Of a stretch of DNA of 64,000 bases, positions 54,515-62,818 are shown piece after piece. Below the pieces are notes generated by a model that saw only the letters and a program-made list of their open reading frames with translations, had not been told where the DNA came from and did not search any database. This DNA is from an uncultured Thiothrix sp. (lineage in GTDB: Bacteria > Pseudomonadota > Gammaproteobacteria > Poriferisulfidales > GCA-002705445), in assembly GCA_902595225.1 (NCBI GenBank), contig CACJPG010000003.1, forward strand, positions 33,827-97,826. The letters are read 5' to 3'. Position numbers and translations under genes: made by a program. Numbering within the stretch: the stretch's first letter is position 1; the number at the start of each line of letters is the position of its first letter.

Positions 54515-55832
54515 TATCGCCGTATTTTCAAAAATATTTTTTCTAATTACTATTATGAATTTTTCAAGTATAACAAAAGCAGACGTAAAAATTTTATCTT
54601 ACGAGACAAGAAACGGTGTAAAAGTATTATTTTCAAAATCAGAAAATATTCCAATGATCGATATCAAAATAACCTTCGACGCTGGATCAAGTAAAGATGG
54701 AAGTCTCAAAGGCCTTTCTATGCTAACACATAATCTTTTAGATGAAGGAACTTCGAAGAAAAAATCAGAAGAAATAGCATCGATATTCGAATCTACAGGC
54801 TCAGTTTTTAATACCTCTGTAAATAAGGATAGATCAACTATTTCATTAAGGTCGCTAACTGATGAAAAATATTTTAATCCTTGCTTGAAAATGTTTCTGG
54901 AAATATTGTCAGATAGTTCTTTCCCAATAAGTGAAGTTAATCTTCAGAAAAATAGAACTATTTCGACTATTATTGAGAACAAAAGTGATCCAAGTGAAAT
55001 TGCGTCTAGTATATTTTTCAAAGAAATTTATGGAGATCATCCATACGCTTCACAATCAATTGGAAACGAAAATTCTGTAAAAAAGATAAATAGAAAAAAT
55101 ATATTAGATTTTTACCAAAAACATATTTCCTCGAGCAATGCATCAATTGCTATAGTTTCCTCTTTACCTAAGGATCAAATTATAAAAATATCAGAAAAAA
55201 TATCAAAATCTTTAGAAAGAAAAGAAGTTGAAAATATATCAAATACTAAAGAAATGAAGATATTAAAAGAAAAATATATTTTCAAGAATTTTAAATCTGA
55301 GCAAGCACATATTTATATTGGTTCAACATCAATAGAAAGAGGGTCAGACAATCATATACCATTATATGTGGGAAATTATATTTTTGGTGGAAGCGGTTTC
55401 AGTGCTAGGTTAATGAAAGAGCTAAGAGTAAAAAGAGGTCTAACTTATGGAGTCTACAGTTATGTCTATCCATTAAAGGAGAAAGGCCCATTTTTAATAG
55501 GGATAGAAACTAAAGCTGAGCAAGCTCAACTATCTGTAAAGCTTATAAGAGAAATGTTAGCCGAGTTTGTTGAAAAAGGCCCAACAGACGAAGAATTGAA
55601 GCATGCTAAAAACTCGATTATTAATGGATTTCCTCTAAGAATAGATAGCAATAGTGACATTCTTAACTATTTATCAATGATAAATTATTATAACCTGCCA
55701 AAAGACTACCTTAAAACTTTTACTTCTAAGATATCAAAAGTAACCAAAAAGGATATAATCAATGCATTCAAAACAGAAATTGATTTAGACTCCATCATTA
55801 CTTTGGTAGTTGGAAATGAAAAAGCCAAATAA
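54504..55832 (+). CDS. M16-family protease-like protein, inactive partner
   Basis: A protein of about 442 residues with a signal peptide. It has the M16 fold (GLSMLTHNLLDEGTSKKKSEEIA... ) but at the zinc position HxxEH is replaced by an L-T-H-N-L-L-D-type segment, so it cannot bind zinc in the usual way. The C-terminal half includes YIFGGSGFSARLMKELRVKRGLTYGVYS. It overlaps the active gene by 11 bases and probably forms a heterodimer with it, like mitochondrial processing peptidase subunits. ATG 54501 is equally possible as start. Confidence 0.9.
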   Translation: MKNNIAVFSKIFFLITIMNFSSITKADVKILSYETRNGVKVLFSKSENIPMIDIKITFDAGSSKDGSLKGLSMLTHNLLDEGTSKKKSEEIASIFESTGSVFNTSVNKDRSTISLRSLTDEKYFNPCLKMFLEILSDSSFPISEVNLQKNRTISTIIENKSDPSEIASSIFFKEIYGDHPYASQSIGNENSVKKINRKNILDFYQKHISSSNASIAIVSSLPKDQIIKISEKISKSLERKEVENISNTKEMKILKEKYIFKNFKSEQAHIYIGSTSIERGSDNHIPLYVGNYIFGGSGFSARLMKELRVKRGLTYGVYSYVYPLKEKGPFLIGIETKAEQAQLSVKLIREMLAEFVEKGPTDEELKHAKNSIINGFPLRIDSNSDILNYLSMINYYNLPKDYLKTFTSKISKVTKKDIINAFKTEIDLDSIITLVVGNEKAK

Positions 55833-56406
55833 TAAATTTAAAAAATCAAAAGTTAAGCTAATATCTGGCAGTTGGAAGGGTAGAAGCATTCAATTTATTG
55901 AGAAAGATAAATTAAGACCAACAAAGAATATAATCAAAGAAACCTTATTCAATTTATTACAACATGATATTGAGGATTCAATATGTCTAGATATGTTTGC
56001 AGGTAGCGGTTCGCTTGGATTTGAGGCAGCTTCAAGAGGAGCAAAATCTGTTTACATGATTGAAAAAGACTCAGATATAGTTAGATGTTTAAATGAGCAA
56101 AAAAATATACTAGAAGCACATAATGTAGAGATTATTAAAGCGGATGTCATGACTTATGAAATAAATTTTTTAAATAAAGTTGATATACTATTTTTAGACC
56201 CACCTTTTTCTGAAAATTTATTAGGAGATGTATTAAAAAAACTTATTGAATCAAATGACTTAAAAAGAGAATGTTTAATTTACATTGAATTTCCATTCAA
56301 TAAAAAAGTTGCAAAACCTTTTGATTCTCCAGAAAATTGGAAGCTTTTGAAAGAAAATAAAAGTGGCGAAGTTTCCTACTTGTTATTCAAAAATAATGCT
56401 CTATGA
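55816..56406 (+). CDS. rsmD: 16S rRNA guanine-966 N2-methyltransferase RsmD
   Basis: A SAM methyltransferase of 196 residues. Motifs: LRPTKNIIKETLFNLLQ, the SAM site LDMFAGSGSLGFEAASRGA, and the catalytic DPPF (FLDPPFSEN), the family's DPPY/F motif. Start ATG 55816; it overlaps the M16 gene by 17 bases. rsmD-coaD is a classic gammaproteobacterial pair. Confidence 0.95.
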   Translation: MKKPNNKFKKSKVKLISGSWKGRSIQFIEKDKLRPTKNIIKETLFNLLQHDIEDSICLDMFAGSGSLGFEAASRGAKSVYMIEKDSDIVRCLNEQKNILEAHNVEIIKADVMTYEINFLNKVDILFLDPPFSENLLGDVLKKLIESNDLKRECLIYIEFPFNKKVAKPFDSPENWKLLKENKSGEVSYLLFKNNAL

Positions 56407-56433
56407 TATAATCTTAATTTTGGTAGATTATAT

Positions 56434-56916
56434 ATGAATATTGCAGTTTATCCAGGAACTTTTGACCCATTTACAAATGGACATAAAGATCTTGTTCAAA
56501 GAGCTTCTTCAAATATTTTTGACAAGATTTATGTGTGTGTTGTAGAAAAATCAAATAAAGATACTTTATTTACATCAGCTGAAAGAATTGAGCTTGCTAA
56601 AAAATCTTTAAATGGCGTAGAAAATGTTGATGTGGTTGGTTTTAATGGGCTACTTGTGGATTATGCAAAAAAACTAAATGCAAGTGTGATATTAAGAGGT
56701 CTTCGTGTAGTATCTGATTTTGAGTATGAATTTCAAATGTCTAGTATGAATAAAAAGCTTAATCAAAACATTGAATCTATATTCTTAACTCCCTCTGAGT
56801 CATACGCTTTTTTGTCATCATCTTTGGTTAAGGAGATAGCCAAACTTGGCGGAGATGTGACACCATTTGTCAGTAATGATGTAAAGCAAGCTTTGAAGAA
56901 AAAATTTAAACAATAG
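56434..56916 (+). CDS. coaD: Phosphopantetheine adenylyltransferase
   Basis: A nucleotidyltransferase of 160 residues that makes dephospho-CoA. Motifs: YPGTFDPFTNGHKDLVQRA at the N-terminus (HxGH-like), VILRGLRVVSDFEYEFQMSSMNK, and the ISST-like SSSLVKEIAKLGGD. Full length. 27 bases after rsmD. A strong new promoter begins right after its stop. Confidence 0.97.
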   Translation: MNIAVYPGTFDPFTNGHKDLVQRASSNIFDKIYVCVVEKSNKDTLFTSAERIELAKKSLNGVENVDVVGFNGLLVDYAKKLNASVILRGLRVVSDFEYEFQMSSMNKKLNQNIESIFLTPSESYAFLSSSLVKEIAKLGGDVTPFVSNDVKQALKKKFKQ

Positions 56917-56918
56917 TC

Positions 56919-56946
56919 TTGACATAATAAATATATATATTATAAT
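56919..56946 (+). promoter_or_regulatory. Near-consensus sigma-70 promoter
   Basis: TTGACA (56919-56924) and TATAAT (56941-56946), both perfect, 16 bases apart; the -35 begins three bases after the coaD stop codon. This is the best promoter seen in the window. It points to a highly expressed transcript through a micro-ORF and hairpins. Confidence 0.8.
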
Positions 56947-56989
56947 ATTCTAATATATTATTATTATTATTTATTTAGTGGAGATTTTT

Positions 56990-57067
56990 GTGATAGAGCT
57001 CGTTTTAATGTTTGCAGTATGGATTATTGCCTCAGTTTGTCTTTACAAACAGTGCCTTGGTAAGTAA
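56990..57067 (+). CDS. Candidate 25-residue membrane micro-protein
   Basis: A GTG-started ORF with GGAG 6 bases upstream encodes a 25-residue peptide with one hydrophobic stretch (IELVLMFAVWIIASVCLY) and a basic tail (KQCLGK). The strong promoter and the good ribosome site argue for translation. No homologue is known to me, and chance cannot be excluded. It may instead be the 5' part of a small RNA. Confidence 0.4.
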   Translation: MIELVLMFAVWIIASVCLYKQCLGK

Positions 57068-57076
57068 CTGTTTTTA

Positions 57077-57137
57077 TAAGGAAAGTATGCCACGGATGGC
57101 ATCTCCTTCAAAAAATTAAAGTCCTCCTTTTTTATTA
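57077..57137 (+). ncRNA. Candidate small RNA segment with hairpin and CU-rich tails
   Basis: After the micro-ORF lies a hairpin ATGCCA-CGGA-TGGCAT flanked by AAGGA and TCCTT, which can extend the stem after an internal loop. Two CU-rich stretches follow, CTCCTTC and GTCCTCC with six T. These resemble the anti-Shine-Dalgarno seeds of regulatory small RNAs and an imperfect terminator. Evidence is structural only. Confidence 0.35.
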
Positions 57138-57145
57138 CTAGTTAA

Positions 57146-57171
57146 AATTAGCAGCCAAAAAGCTGCTAATT
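57146..57171. terminator. Long inverted repeat, possible bidirectional terminator
   Basis: A perfect 10-bp stem AATTAGCAGC/GCTGCTAATT with loop CAAAAA. No strong T run on the forward side, but A-rich bases upstream would give some U on the reverse strand. It separates the strong-promoter transcript from the lipoprotein gene. Confidence 0.5.
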
Positions 57172-57184
57172 AAGCTATATTAGT

Positions 57185-57212
57185 TTGACTAGAAACCCTT
57201 ATTTGATATAGT
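57185..57212 (+). promoter_or_regulatory. Promoter of the Lpp-like lipoprotein gene
   Basis: TTGACT (57185-57190) and TATAGT (57207-57212) are 16 bases apart. The leader includes a small TCCCA/TGGGA hairpin (57219-57231), then a strong AAGGAGG site 6 bases before the ATG. This fits a highly expressed envelope lipoprotein. Confidence 0.65.
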
Positions 57213-57263
57213 TAAAAATCCCACTTTGGGAATTTAAGCTTAAATAATAATAAGGAGGCTTCA

Positions 57264-57446
57264 ATGAGAAAAATAAAAACACTTCTAGTAGCTGGTGTAG
57301 CATTGATTCTATCAGGTTGTGCAACGGATCAAGCTTTACTAGATAGACTAGAGTTAGTTGAAGAAACAGCTAAACAAGCTATATCTGCTGCTGATGCAAA
57401 TTCTCATAGACTAAATCAAATGTTCTATGAGCAGCAAAAGAAATAG
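57264..57446 (+). CDS. Lpp/OprI-like small outer-membrane lipoprotein
   Basis: A precursor of 60 residues: a signal peptide with lipobox LSGC (Cys19), then a 41-residue helix with regularly spaced Ala/Leu heptads (LLDRLELVEETAKQAISAADANSHRLNQMF) and a basic KK end. This is the layout of Lpp/OprI, which bridges outer membrane and peptidoglycan. The terminal lysine could be linked to peptidoglycan by an L,D-transpeptidase such as the one at 25.5-26.7 kb. Strong promoter and ribosome site. The stop is 5 bases from mutM. Confidence 0.85.
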   Translation: MRKIKTLLVAGVALILSGCATDQALLDRLELVEETAKQAISAADANSHRLNQMFYEQQKK

Positions 57447-57451
57447 TTTCA

Positions 57452-58270
57452 TTACTTTTGACAATTCTTACAATAAAAAGAAGATCTTTGATTAATTTTT
57501 ATTTGTAAAATGTCACTTTGACAATTATGGCAGGGCAGAGATGTTCTGCCATAAACTTTAAAGTCATACTGAAAATACCCACTTTTTCCATCTGCATTTA
57601 TATAGTCGTTTATAGAAGACCCACCTTTTTTAATCGCTCTTCGCAAAACCTTTTTGACAGATTTTGATAAGTCTTCACAATTTTTTTTTGTAAGTTTTTT
57701 AGAGACTTTTTGAGGTCTTATTTTTGCAAGAAATAATGCTTCAGAAGCATATATATTTCCAACACCTACTACAATATTTGCATTCATTATTAAATTTTTG
57801 ATCGCAATATTCCTTTTTCTAGATTTTTTAAATAAATAATCTGAATTAAAATCTTCACTTAAAGGCTCAGGGCCAAGACTTAAAAAAAGACGATTATCCT
57901 TCAAAGGAGATTCTTTTGAAAAAAATATCATTCCAAATTTTCTTGGATCATTAAATCTAAGCATATATCCTGAATTCAATCTTAATTCAAAATGATCATG
58001 TTTCTTTTTAATATCATTTTCTTGGGCAATTCGCAAAGTCCCTGTCATTCCAAGGTGTATTGTCAAAAAGAATTCTTTTCCATATATAATGATATATTTT
58101 GCTCTTCTTGAAACATCTATGATTTTTGCATTAGCTAAATTTTTACAAATATCTTTATCGATTTTCCACCTCAATTTTTTAACTGAGATATTACAGTTTA
58201 ATATTTTCTTATCAACGAGATATGGTCTGATACCATCAATTGTTGTTTGTACTTCAGGAAGCTCGGGCAT
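57452..58270 (-). CDS. mutM: Formamidopyrimidine-DNA glycosylase (MutM/Fpg)
   Basis: A base-excision repair enzyme of 272 residues that removes 8-oxoguanine. N-terminal MPELPEVQTT with catalytic Pro2 and Glu3, the lysine in IHLGMTGTLRI, and VGVGNIYASEALFLAKI. A C-terminal zinc finger of the C-x2-C-x16-C-x2-C type ends the protein. Together with MutY (9.4-10.5 kb) it defends against oxidised guanine. The coaD-mutM neighbourhood is gammaproteobacterial. Confidence 0.97.
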   Translation of the reverse strand: MPELPEVQTTIDGIRPYLVDKKILNCNISVKKLRWKIDKDICKNLANAKIIDVSRRAKYIIIYGKEFFLTIHLGMTGTLRIAQENDIKKKHDHFELRLNSGYMLRFNDPRKFGMIFFSKESPLKDNRLFLSLGPEPLSEDFNSDYLFKKSRKRNIAIKNLIMNANIVVGVGNIYASEALFLAKIRPQKVSKKLTKKNCEDLSKSVKKVLRRAIKKGGSSINDYINADGKSGYFQYDFKVYGRTSLPCHNCQSDILQIKINQRSSFYCKNCQK

Positions 58271-58918
58271 TTACTTTATATATTTTAAAATTTCTTTACT
58301 TAATTCTTGATTATACTCCAATTTAACTACCGGGATGTTAGTATAATTAGAAATCTCAGAATAATTATCAAGTGGTGTATTTTCAGACATATTATTTAGA
58401 ACAATTACTTTAAGATCTAAATTTAATTTCTTAATTGCTTGTATCGATAGTAATGTATGGTTAATACATCCTAGGGTATTTTTCACAACTAAAATTATTG
58501 GAAGCTTTAAGCTTTCTGCTAAATCGGCTGTTAATTTATTTTGAGCAATAGGCGAAAAGAAACCGCCGCAGCCCTCAACAATATTTATGAAATTCTTATC
58601 ATTTTCTTTATTTTTATCAATGAAATCTAGAATCTGATCAATATTTATTGATTTACCCTCCATCTCAGCAGCTTTTGGTGGAGAGGCATAGGCTTTGAAC
58701 ATATATTTACATATTGTAGTTAATGGTGCATTTTCTAATTTTGAGAATTGAACTGCATCTTTTGGAATTATATCACCATTTGGTTCAATGCATCCTGATT
58801 CAACTGGTTTTAGGAAATGAAAATCTTGATTTTCTCTTTCTAGTAAGGCCCCAAACTTAAGCATGAACCAGGTTTTACCTACATCTGTGTCAGTCCCTGT
58901 GACTAATAAACCTCTCAT
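58271..58918 (-). CDS. bioD: Dethiobiotin synthetase
   Basis: A protein of 215 residues that closes the ureido ring in biotin synthesis. P-loop GTDTDVGKT near the N-terminus, the substrate region FLKPVESGC, and [12 protein letters not shown] near 115. Start ATG 58918 has GGGAG 5 bases upstream; a TTG 12 bases earlier is less likely. Its stop abuts the mutM start. Divergent from ispG. Confidence 0.94.
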   Translation of the reverse strand: MRGLLVTGTDTDVGKTWFMLKFGALLERENQDFHFLKPVESGCIEPNGDIIPKDAVQFSKLENAPLTTICKYMFKAYASPPKAAEMEGKSINIDQILDFIDKNKENDKNFINIVEGCGGFFSPIAQNKLTADLAESLKLPIILVVKNTLGCINHTLLSIQAIKKLNLDLKVIVLNNMSENTPLDNYSEISNYTNIPVVKLEYNQELSKEILKYIK

Positions 58919-58960
58919 AAGTACTCCCAATTATTTTGTCTTCATGTGATAATAATATAC

Positions 58961-60181
58961 ATGAGCATTAAAAATATAAATAGAAGAAAATCACTACCAG
59001 TTAAAGTTGGAAACGTTATTATTGGTGGGGATAATCCGATTGTTATTCAATCGATGACTGATACTAATACTTCAGATATAGAAAAGACGACGGAACAAAT
59101 AATTGCCCTTTCAAAAGCTGGTTCAGAAGTTGTAAGAGTTACCGTAAATGATTCCGATGCAATCAAAGCAATCCCATTTATTAGAGATAGACTTCAGAAA
59201 GCTGGAGAAAATATTCCAATTGTTGGTGATTTCCATTTCAACGGTCATATACTTTTAGATAAATACAGAGATGATGCTTCCTATCTTGATAAGTTTAGAA
59301 TTAATCCTGGAAACGTTGGAAAAAAAAATAAAAAAGATAAAAATTTCACAACAATGATTGAAGCTGCATGTGAGCTAGATAAGCCTGTTCGAATAGGTGT
59401 TAATTGGGGGAGTTTAGACCAAGAGTTATTGGCTGATAAGTTAGACCTTAACAATAAATCAAAAAAACCAAAATCTCTTGATGATGTCATGTGCGATGCG
59501 GTTATTACTTCTGCATTAGAAAGTGCAAATTTAGCAGAGTCTTTAGGGCTTAAAAAAGACCAGATAATAATTTCGTGTAAATTGAGCAAAGTTAATATGC
59601 TTATAGACGTTTACAAAAAAATTTCGGAGATGTGTAATTATGCACTTCATTTAGGGTTAACAGAAGCGGGTAGCAACGAACGAGGTATTGTATATTCAGC
59701 TTGTGCTTTAAGCCCCTTATTATTAAATGGAATTGGAGACACTATAAGAGTTTCGCTAACAACCGATATTGATGGAAATAGAACTAAGGAAGTAACTGTT
59801 GCAAAGTTGATACTTCAAAGCTTAGGCATTAGATACTTTTTGCCTGATGTAACCTCCTGCCCAGGTTGCGGCAGAACAAGTAGTGATTACTTTCAAAAAT
59901 TAGCATTTGATATAGATCAACACATTAAAGAAAGTATGCCCGTTTGGAAAAAAGATTATCCAGGAGTTGAAAACCTAAAAATCTCAGTCATGGGATGTAT
60001 TGTCAATGGTCCTGGAGAAAGTAAACATGCAGATATTGGGATTAGTTTGCCTGGTAGAGGTGAAAATCCAACCGCACCAGTTTTTATTGATGGTGAAAAA
60101 AAGGTCACACTTCAGGGGGATAACATTACTAATGATTTTAAAAAAATACTTTTTGAATATATAGAGAACAGATATAAATAA
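58961..60181 (+). CDS. ispG: 4-hydroxy-3-methylbut-2-enyl diphosphate synthase (IspG/GcpE)
   Basis: An iron-sulfur enzyme of 406 residues, next-to-last step of the MEP isoprenoid pathway. N-terminal [33 protein letters not shown] in the TIM barrel, and the cluster cysteines in SCPGCGRTS plus [13 protein letters not shown] 58961 is chosen; upstream frame is open but not conserved. It supplies precursors for the carotenoid pathway at 4.8-9.1 kb and for quinones. Confidence 0.97.
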   Translation: MSIKNINRRKSLPVKVGNVIIGGDNPIVIQSMTDTNTSDIEKTTEQIIALSKAGSEVVRVTVNDSDAIKAIPFIRDRLQKAGENIPIVGDFHFNGHILLDKYRDDASYLDKFRINPGNVGKKNKKDKNFTTMIEAACELDKPVRIGVNWGSLDQELLADKLDLNNKSKKPKSLDDVMCDAVITSALESANLAESLGLKKDQIIISCKLSKVNMLIDVYKKISEMCNYALHLGLTEAGSNERGIVYSACALSPLLLNGIGDTIRVSLTTDIDGNRTKEVTVAKLILQSLGIRYFLPDVTSCPGCGRTSSDYFQKLAFDIDQHIKESMPVWKKDYPGVENLKISVMGCIVNGPGESKHADIGISLPGRGENPTAPVFIDGEKKVTLQGDNITNDFKKILFEYIENRYK

Positions 60182-60184
60182 GAA

Positions 60185-61573
60185 TTATTTAATTCTAGAA
60201 AATCTTTCTAAGGCTTCGTTTCTACTTATTTTTAAATCAACAATAGGTTTGATAAATTTATTATCTGATAACAAATCAGAAGATCCATCAGCAGGATATA
60301 AATCAAAGTCGTCATCTAACCATTTTTTTGAATAATTATTGTCAGGGTCGAATTTTTCAGCCTGCAAGATTGGATTAAAAATTCTAAAGTATGGAGCAGC
60401 ATCAGTACCGCAACCTGAAACCCACTGCCAGCCCATTACATTATTTGCTATATCGGCATCAACCAATGTGTCTCTAAACCATTTCTCGCCCTCTTGCCAA
60501 GGTATAAGTAAGTTTTTTGTTAAGAAAGATGCAGCTATCATTCTGGTTCTGTTATGCATCCATCCTGTCTCCCAAAGCTCTCTCATTGCAGCATCAACTA
60601 TTCTAATACCTGTTTTGCCTTTCTTCCATAAATCTAGATTTTCTTCATAGTTTTGTTTCCATTCAAATTTCTCATATTTCTTATTGAAAGGCTTATCAAT
60701 AACATATGGGAAGTGATGAAGGATATAGTAAGAAAACTCTCTCCAATATAGTTCTTTAATATAGTGTTCTTCATGTTTGCTTAACATATGATTTTCATGA
60801 AAATTAAAATAATTAATAATCTGATTTGAAGTAATTTCACCAAATCGCAAGTGCGGAGAAATCTTTGAAGTTCCTTCTGTACCAGGAAAATTTCTTATAT
60901 CTTTGTACTCTGAAAGATAACCTTTAAAAAAAGATTCAAGTTTTTTAACTGCCTCTAGCTCACCTGGTTTCCAGTATTGATCAAGCTTTTTTGACCAGCC
61001 ATTATTTTTTTTTGAAAAAATTGACAATATATTCATTTGAGGCTCGTCTAAATCATAAGTTTTGATAGGCTCTGTTGGGAAAGTCAAAACATCTTTTTGA
61101 AAATATAGTGACTTACAGTGTTTATAGAAAGGGGTATATACTTTGTAAGGCTCATTACTTTTATTGAGTATTGTAGATGGGTCAGCTAAAGTGGCTTTAT
61201 TGAATGTATTAAAACTAACATTAAGTTTTTTCAAGTTGTTTTCTATATGATCTTCCGCTCTTGAAAAACTTGGGTGCTTATTTCGGTTTAAGTATAATGC
61301 TTCAAAGCTATATTTCTCTACAATTTTAGTAACTGTACTGACTAGCTCTCCATCTAAAATGTGAAGCTTAATACCTTTTTCGGCGAGCCTTGATTGTAAA
61401 CTTGTTAAGCTTTTTTCTAGCCACCAAAGATTAGCTGAACCATGAGTCTCAGCGTACAGTTTTTCATCATAAACAAAAACAAATGTGGAGGTGATGCCAT
61501 TTATGGCTGAAGCATTTATGGCATCATTATCATTGAGTCTAAGATCATTAGAAAAAAGTACTAGTGATTTCAT
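60185..61573 (-). CDS. phr: Deoxyribodipyrimidine photolyase
   Basis: A blue-light DNA repair flavoprotein of 462 residues. The N-terminal antenna domain is LVLFSNDLRLNDNDAI; the FAD-binding half has FPGTEGTSKISPHLRFGEIT, ELYWREFSYYIL and RIVDAAMRELWETGWMHNRTRM, followed by DADIANNVMGWQWVSGCGTDAAPYFRIFNP. These are class I CPD photolyase signatures. It repairs UV dimers and is co-transcribed with the MerR regulator 7 bases upstream. Confidence 0.95.
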   Translation of the reverse strand: MKSLVLFSNDLRLNDNDAINASAINGITSTFVFVYDEKLYAETHGSANLWWLEKSLTSLQSRLAEKGIKLHILDGELVSTVTKIVEKYSFEALYLNRNKHPSFSRAEDHIENNLKKLNVSFNTFNKATLADPSTILNKSNEPYKVYTPFYKHCKSLYFQKDVLTFPTEPIKTYDLDEPQMNILSIFSKKNNGWSKKLDQYWKPGELEAVKKLESFFKGYLSEYKDIRNFPGTEGTSKISPHLRFGEITSNQIINYFNFHENHMLSKHEEHYIKELYWREFSYYILHHFPYVIDKPFNKKYEKFEWKQNYEENLDLWKKGKTGIRIVDAAMRELWETGWMHNRTRMIAASFLTKNLLIPWQEGEKWFRDTLVDADIANNVMGWQWVSGCGTDAAPYFRIFNPILQAEKFDPDNNYSKKWLDDDFDLYPADGSSDLLSDNKFIKPIVDLKISRNEALERFSRIK

Positions 61574-61580
61574 CTTTTGG

Positions 61581-62501
61581 CTAGTACTTTATTCCCTCAA
61601 CCTTTGCTAACTTGATTAAAACTTCTTCGATTAAGAATCTTGACTTAGCTGAAGTAGTCTCAAGTTCTTTATGCAATTCTGCGTCCTTAGCATTTCTCAC
61701 TTCGCATTCAGATGAGTATTTCTCGAAAGCTGTAAGTTTAAAAATCAGATCAGCTAAGTGCTTTGGGCACTCACAGTTTATTGTGCTTCCTGCAGCTACA
61801 ATATTGTGTATGTCCTGATCTGTTAGAAGTCTAGCAGTAGACTCGGATTTCATATAATTTGGAAAATTATTTGAACACCAGTCTGTAATCTCAGAGTGAT
61901 TTAATGGTAATTTTGTTATACCTGTATCATGAGTTTTCAAAGCAATTATGTCACTTTCTTTACCAAAATCATAAGCGCATAAAAGTTTTGACGCCTTTGA
62001 TTGTTTCATAAGCTTTTGCAAAACCTTAAAGGTACCTTGATTAATTGTAGGTATCTCAGCAATAATAAAGTCAACTTTGCAATGATAGTTTGACTTAATA
62101 TTTCTAGGATCTTGCACAACATCTATCATATTTAGACGCATACTATCTAAACTTTTTTTATCAAGTATTGTTTTGCCTAAAAGTATGAAGTTTAAATCAT
62201 TCTTACCAGTACTGGTTATAGCAGACTTACAGCTTGAGATTCTTTTTTCAAGATTCTCGTAATTTAAGTTTGCGACAGCACTTATAGCATCACCATTATC
62301 AACTAGCTTCTTAATTAAAAGGAGTCTATCAATGTCTGCTTGTGTATATAGCCTGTCACCAGCGTCAGTCCTAATTGGCTTTACAACCTTGTATCTTCTT
62401 TCCCAAGCCCTCAAAGTTTCTGGACGAATACCAGTTATTTGAGTTGTTAAACCAATCCTATAGTTTTGCTCTATATTTTCCATTTGTTCCGAATTATTCA
62501 T
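61581..62501 (-). CDS. MerR-family regulator, LitR/CarH-like but lacking the B12 ligand motif
   Basis: A protein of 306 residues. The N-terminal MerR helix-turn-helix (IGLTTQITGIRPETLRAWERRYKVV... DRLYTQADIDRLLLIKKL) is at about 15-75. The middle part looks like a degenerate Rossmann fold in place of the B12 domain; the DxHxxG cobalamin motif is not where it should be. A C-terminal helical part has CECPKHLADLIFKLTAFEKYSSEC. Homologues pair with photolyase genes and answer to light or oxidation. The conserved cysteines hint at a redox or metal sensor. It probably regulates itself, phr and the divergent region. Confidence 0.82.
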   Translation of the reverse strand: MNNSEQMENIEQNYRIGLTTQITGIRPETLRAWERRYKVVKPIRTDAGDRLYTQADIDRLLLIKKLVDNGDAISAVANLNYENLEKRISSCKSAITSTGKNDLNFILLGKTILDKKSLDSMRLNMIDVVQDPRNIKSNYHCKVDFIIAEIPTINQGTFKVLQKLMKQSKASKLLCAYDFGKESDIIALKTHDTGITKLPLNHSEITDWCSNNFPNYMKSESTARLLTDQDIHNIVAAGSTINCECPKHLADLIFKLTAFEKYSSECEVRNAKDAELHKELETTSAKSRFLIEEVLIKLAKVEGIKY

Positions 62502-62512
62502 AAAACTTTAAA

Positions 62513-62541
62513 CCTATACATAAAAAGTTATTCATGCTCAA
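62513..62541 (-). promoter_or_regulatory. Promoter of the MerR-phr operon with CTATACA operator
   Basis: On the reverse strand TTGAGC (62536-62541) and TATAGG (62513-62518) are 17 bases apart. The -10 coincides with the CTATACA motif (62514-62520). The motif occurs again at 62588-62594 (as CTATACATAA, like the first) and on the other strand at 62648-62654 (TGTATAG). This suggests an autoregulated operator shared by the divergent units in the 62502-62818 gap. Confidence 0.5.
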
Positions 62542-62661
62542 AATATATTTCAAATACAAGATAAAATCAAGTATTATTTATATTTATCTATACATAATCT
62601 ATATTTTTGTAAATAATTGTTATTAAAAGAACTTTTATAGCAATTTTTGTATAGATATATA

Positions 62662-62774
62662 TGTACATTATTAAAAAATATGTTATATTAAGTTCAAGTT
62701 AAATGATTTTGTACATCCCCTGGAGCACCTAGCTCCGCACACTTAGTAGCCGGTTTTTCCGGCTACCTTTTTTT
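62662..62774 (+). ncRNA. Candidate short transcript (about 80 nt) with intrinsic terminator
   Basis: A TGTACA/TATATT promoter (62662-62667 and 62684-62689, spacer 16) would start RNA near 62696. The RNA would hold a small hairpin GGAGC-ACCTA-GCTCC and end at the perfect terminator at 62746-62774. No ORF fits inside. It may be a small RNA or the attenuated leader of the ferredoxin gene. Confidence 0.45.
62746..62774 (+). terminator. Strong rho-independent terminator upstream of ferredoxin
   Basis: An 8-bp GC-rich stem GTAGCCGG/CCGGCTAC with a TTTTT loop is followed by C and seven T. It lies 45 bases before the ferredoxin ATG, so it ends an upstream transcript and is not downstream of any annotated gene on this strand. 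Confidence 0.92.
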
Positions 62775-62818
62775 AGAAAGGGAATTTGCAAATTAAAAAA
62801 GATATATAGGAGAATGAT

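Noticed and set aside
54504-55832. Second M16 gene as a pseudogene because HxxEH is missing
   Set aside because: The frame is full length and inactive M16 partners are normal in two-gene pairs.
62696-62774. Signal recognition particle RNA
   Set aside because: The short terminated transcript lacks the conserved SRP RNA tetraloop helix and is too short.
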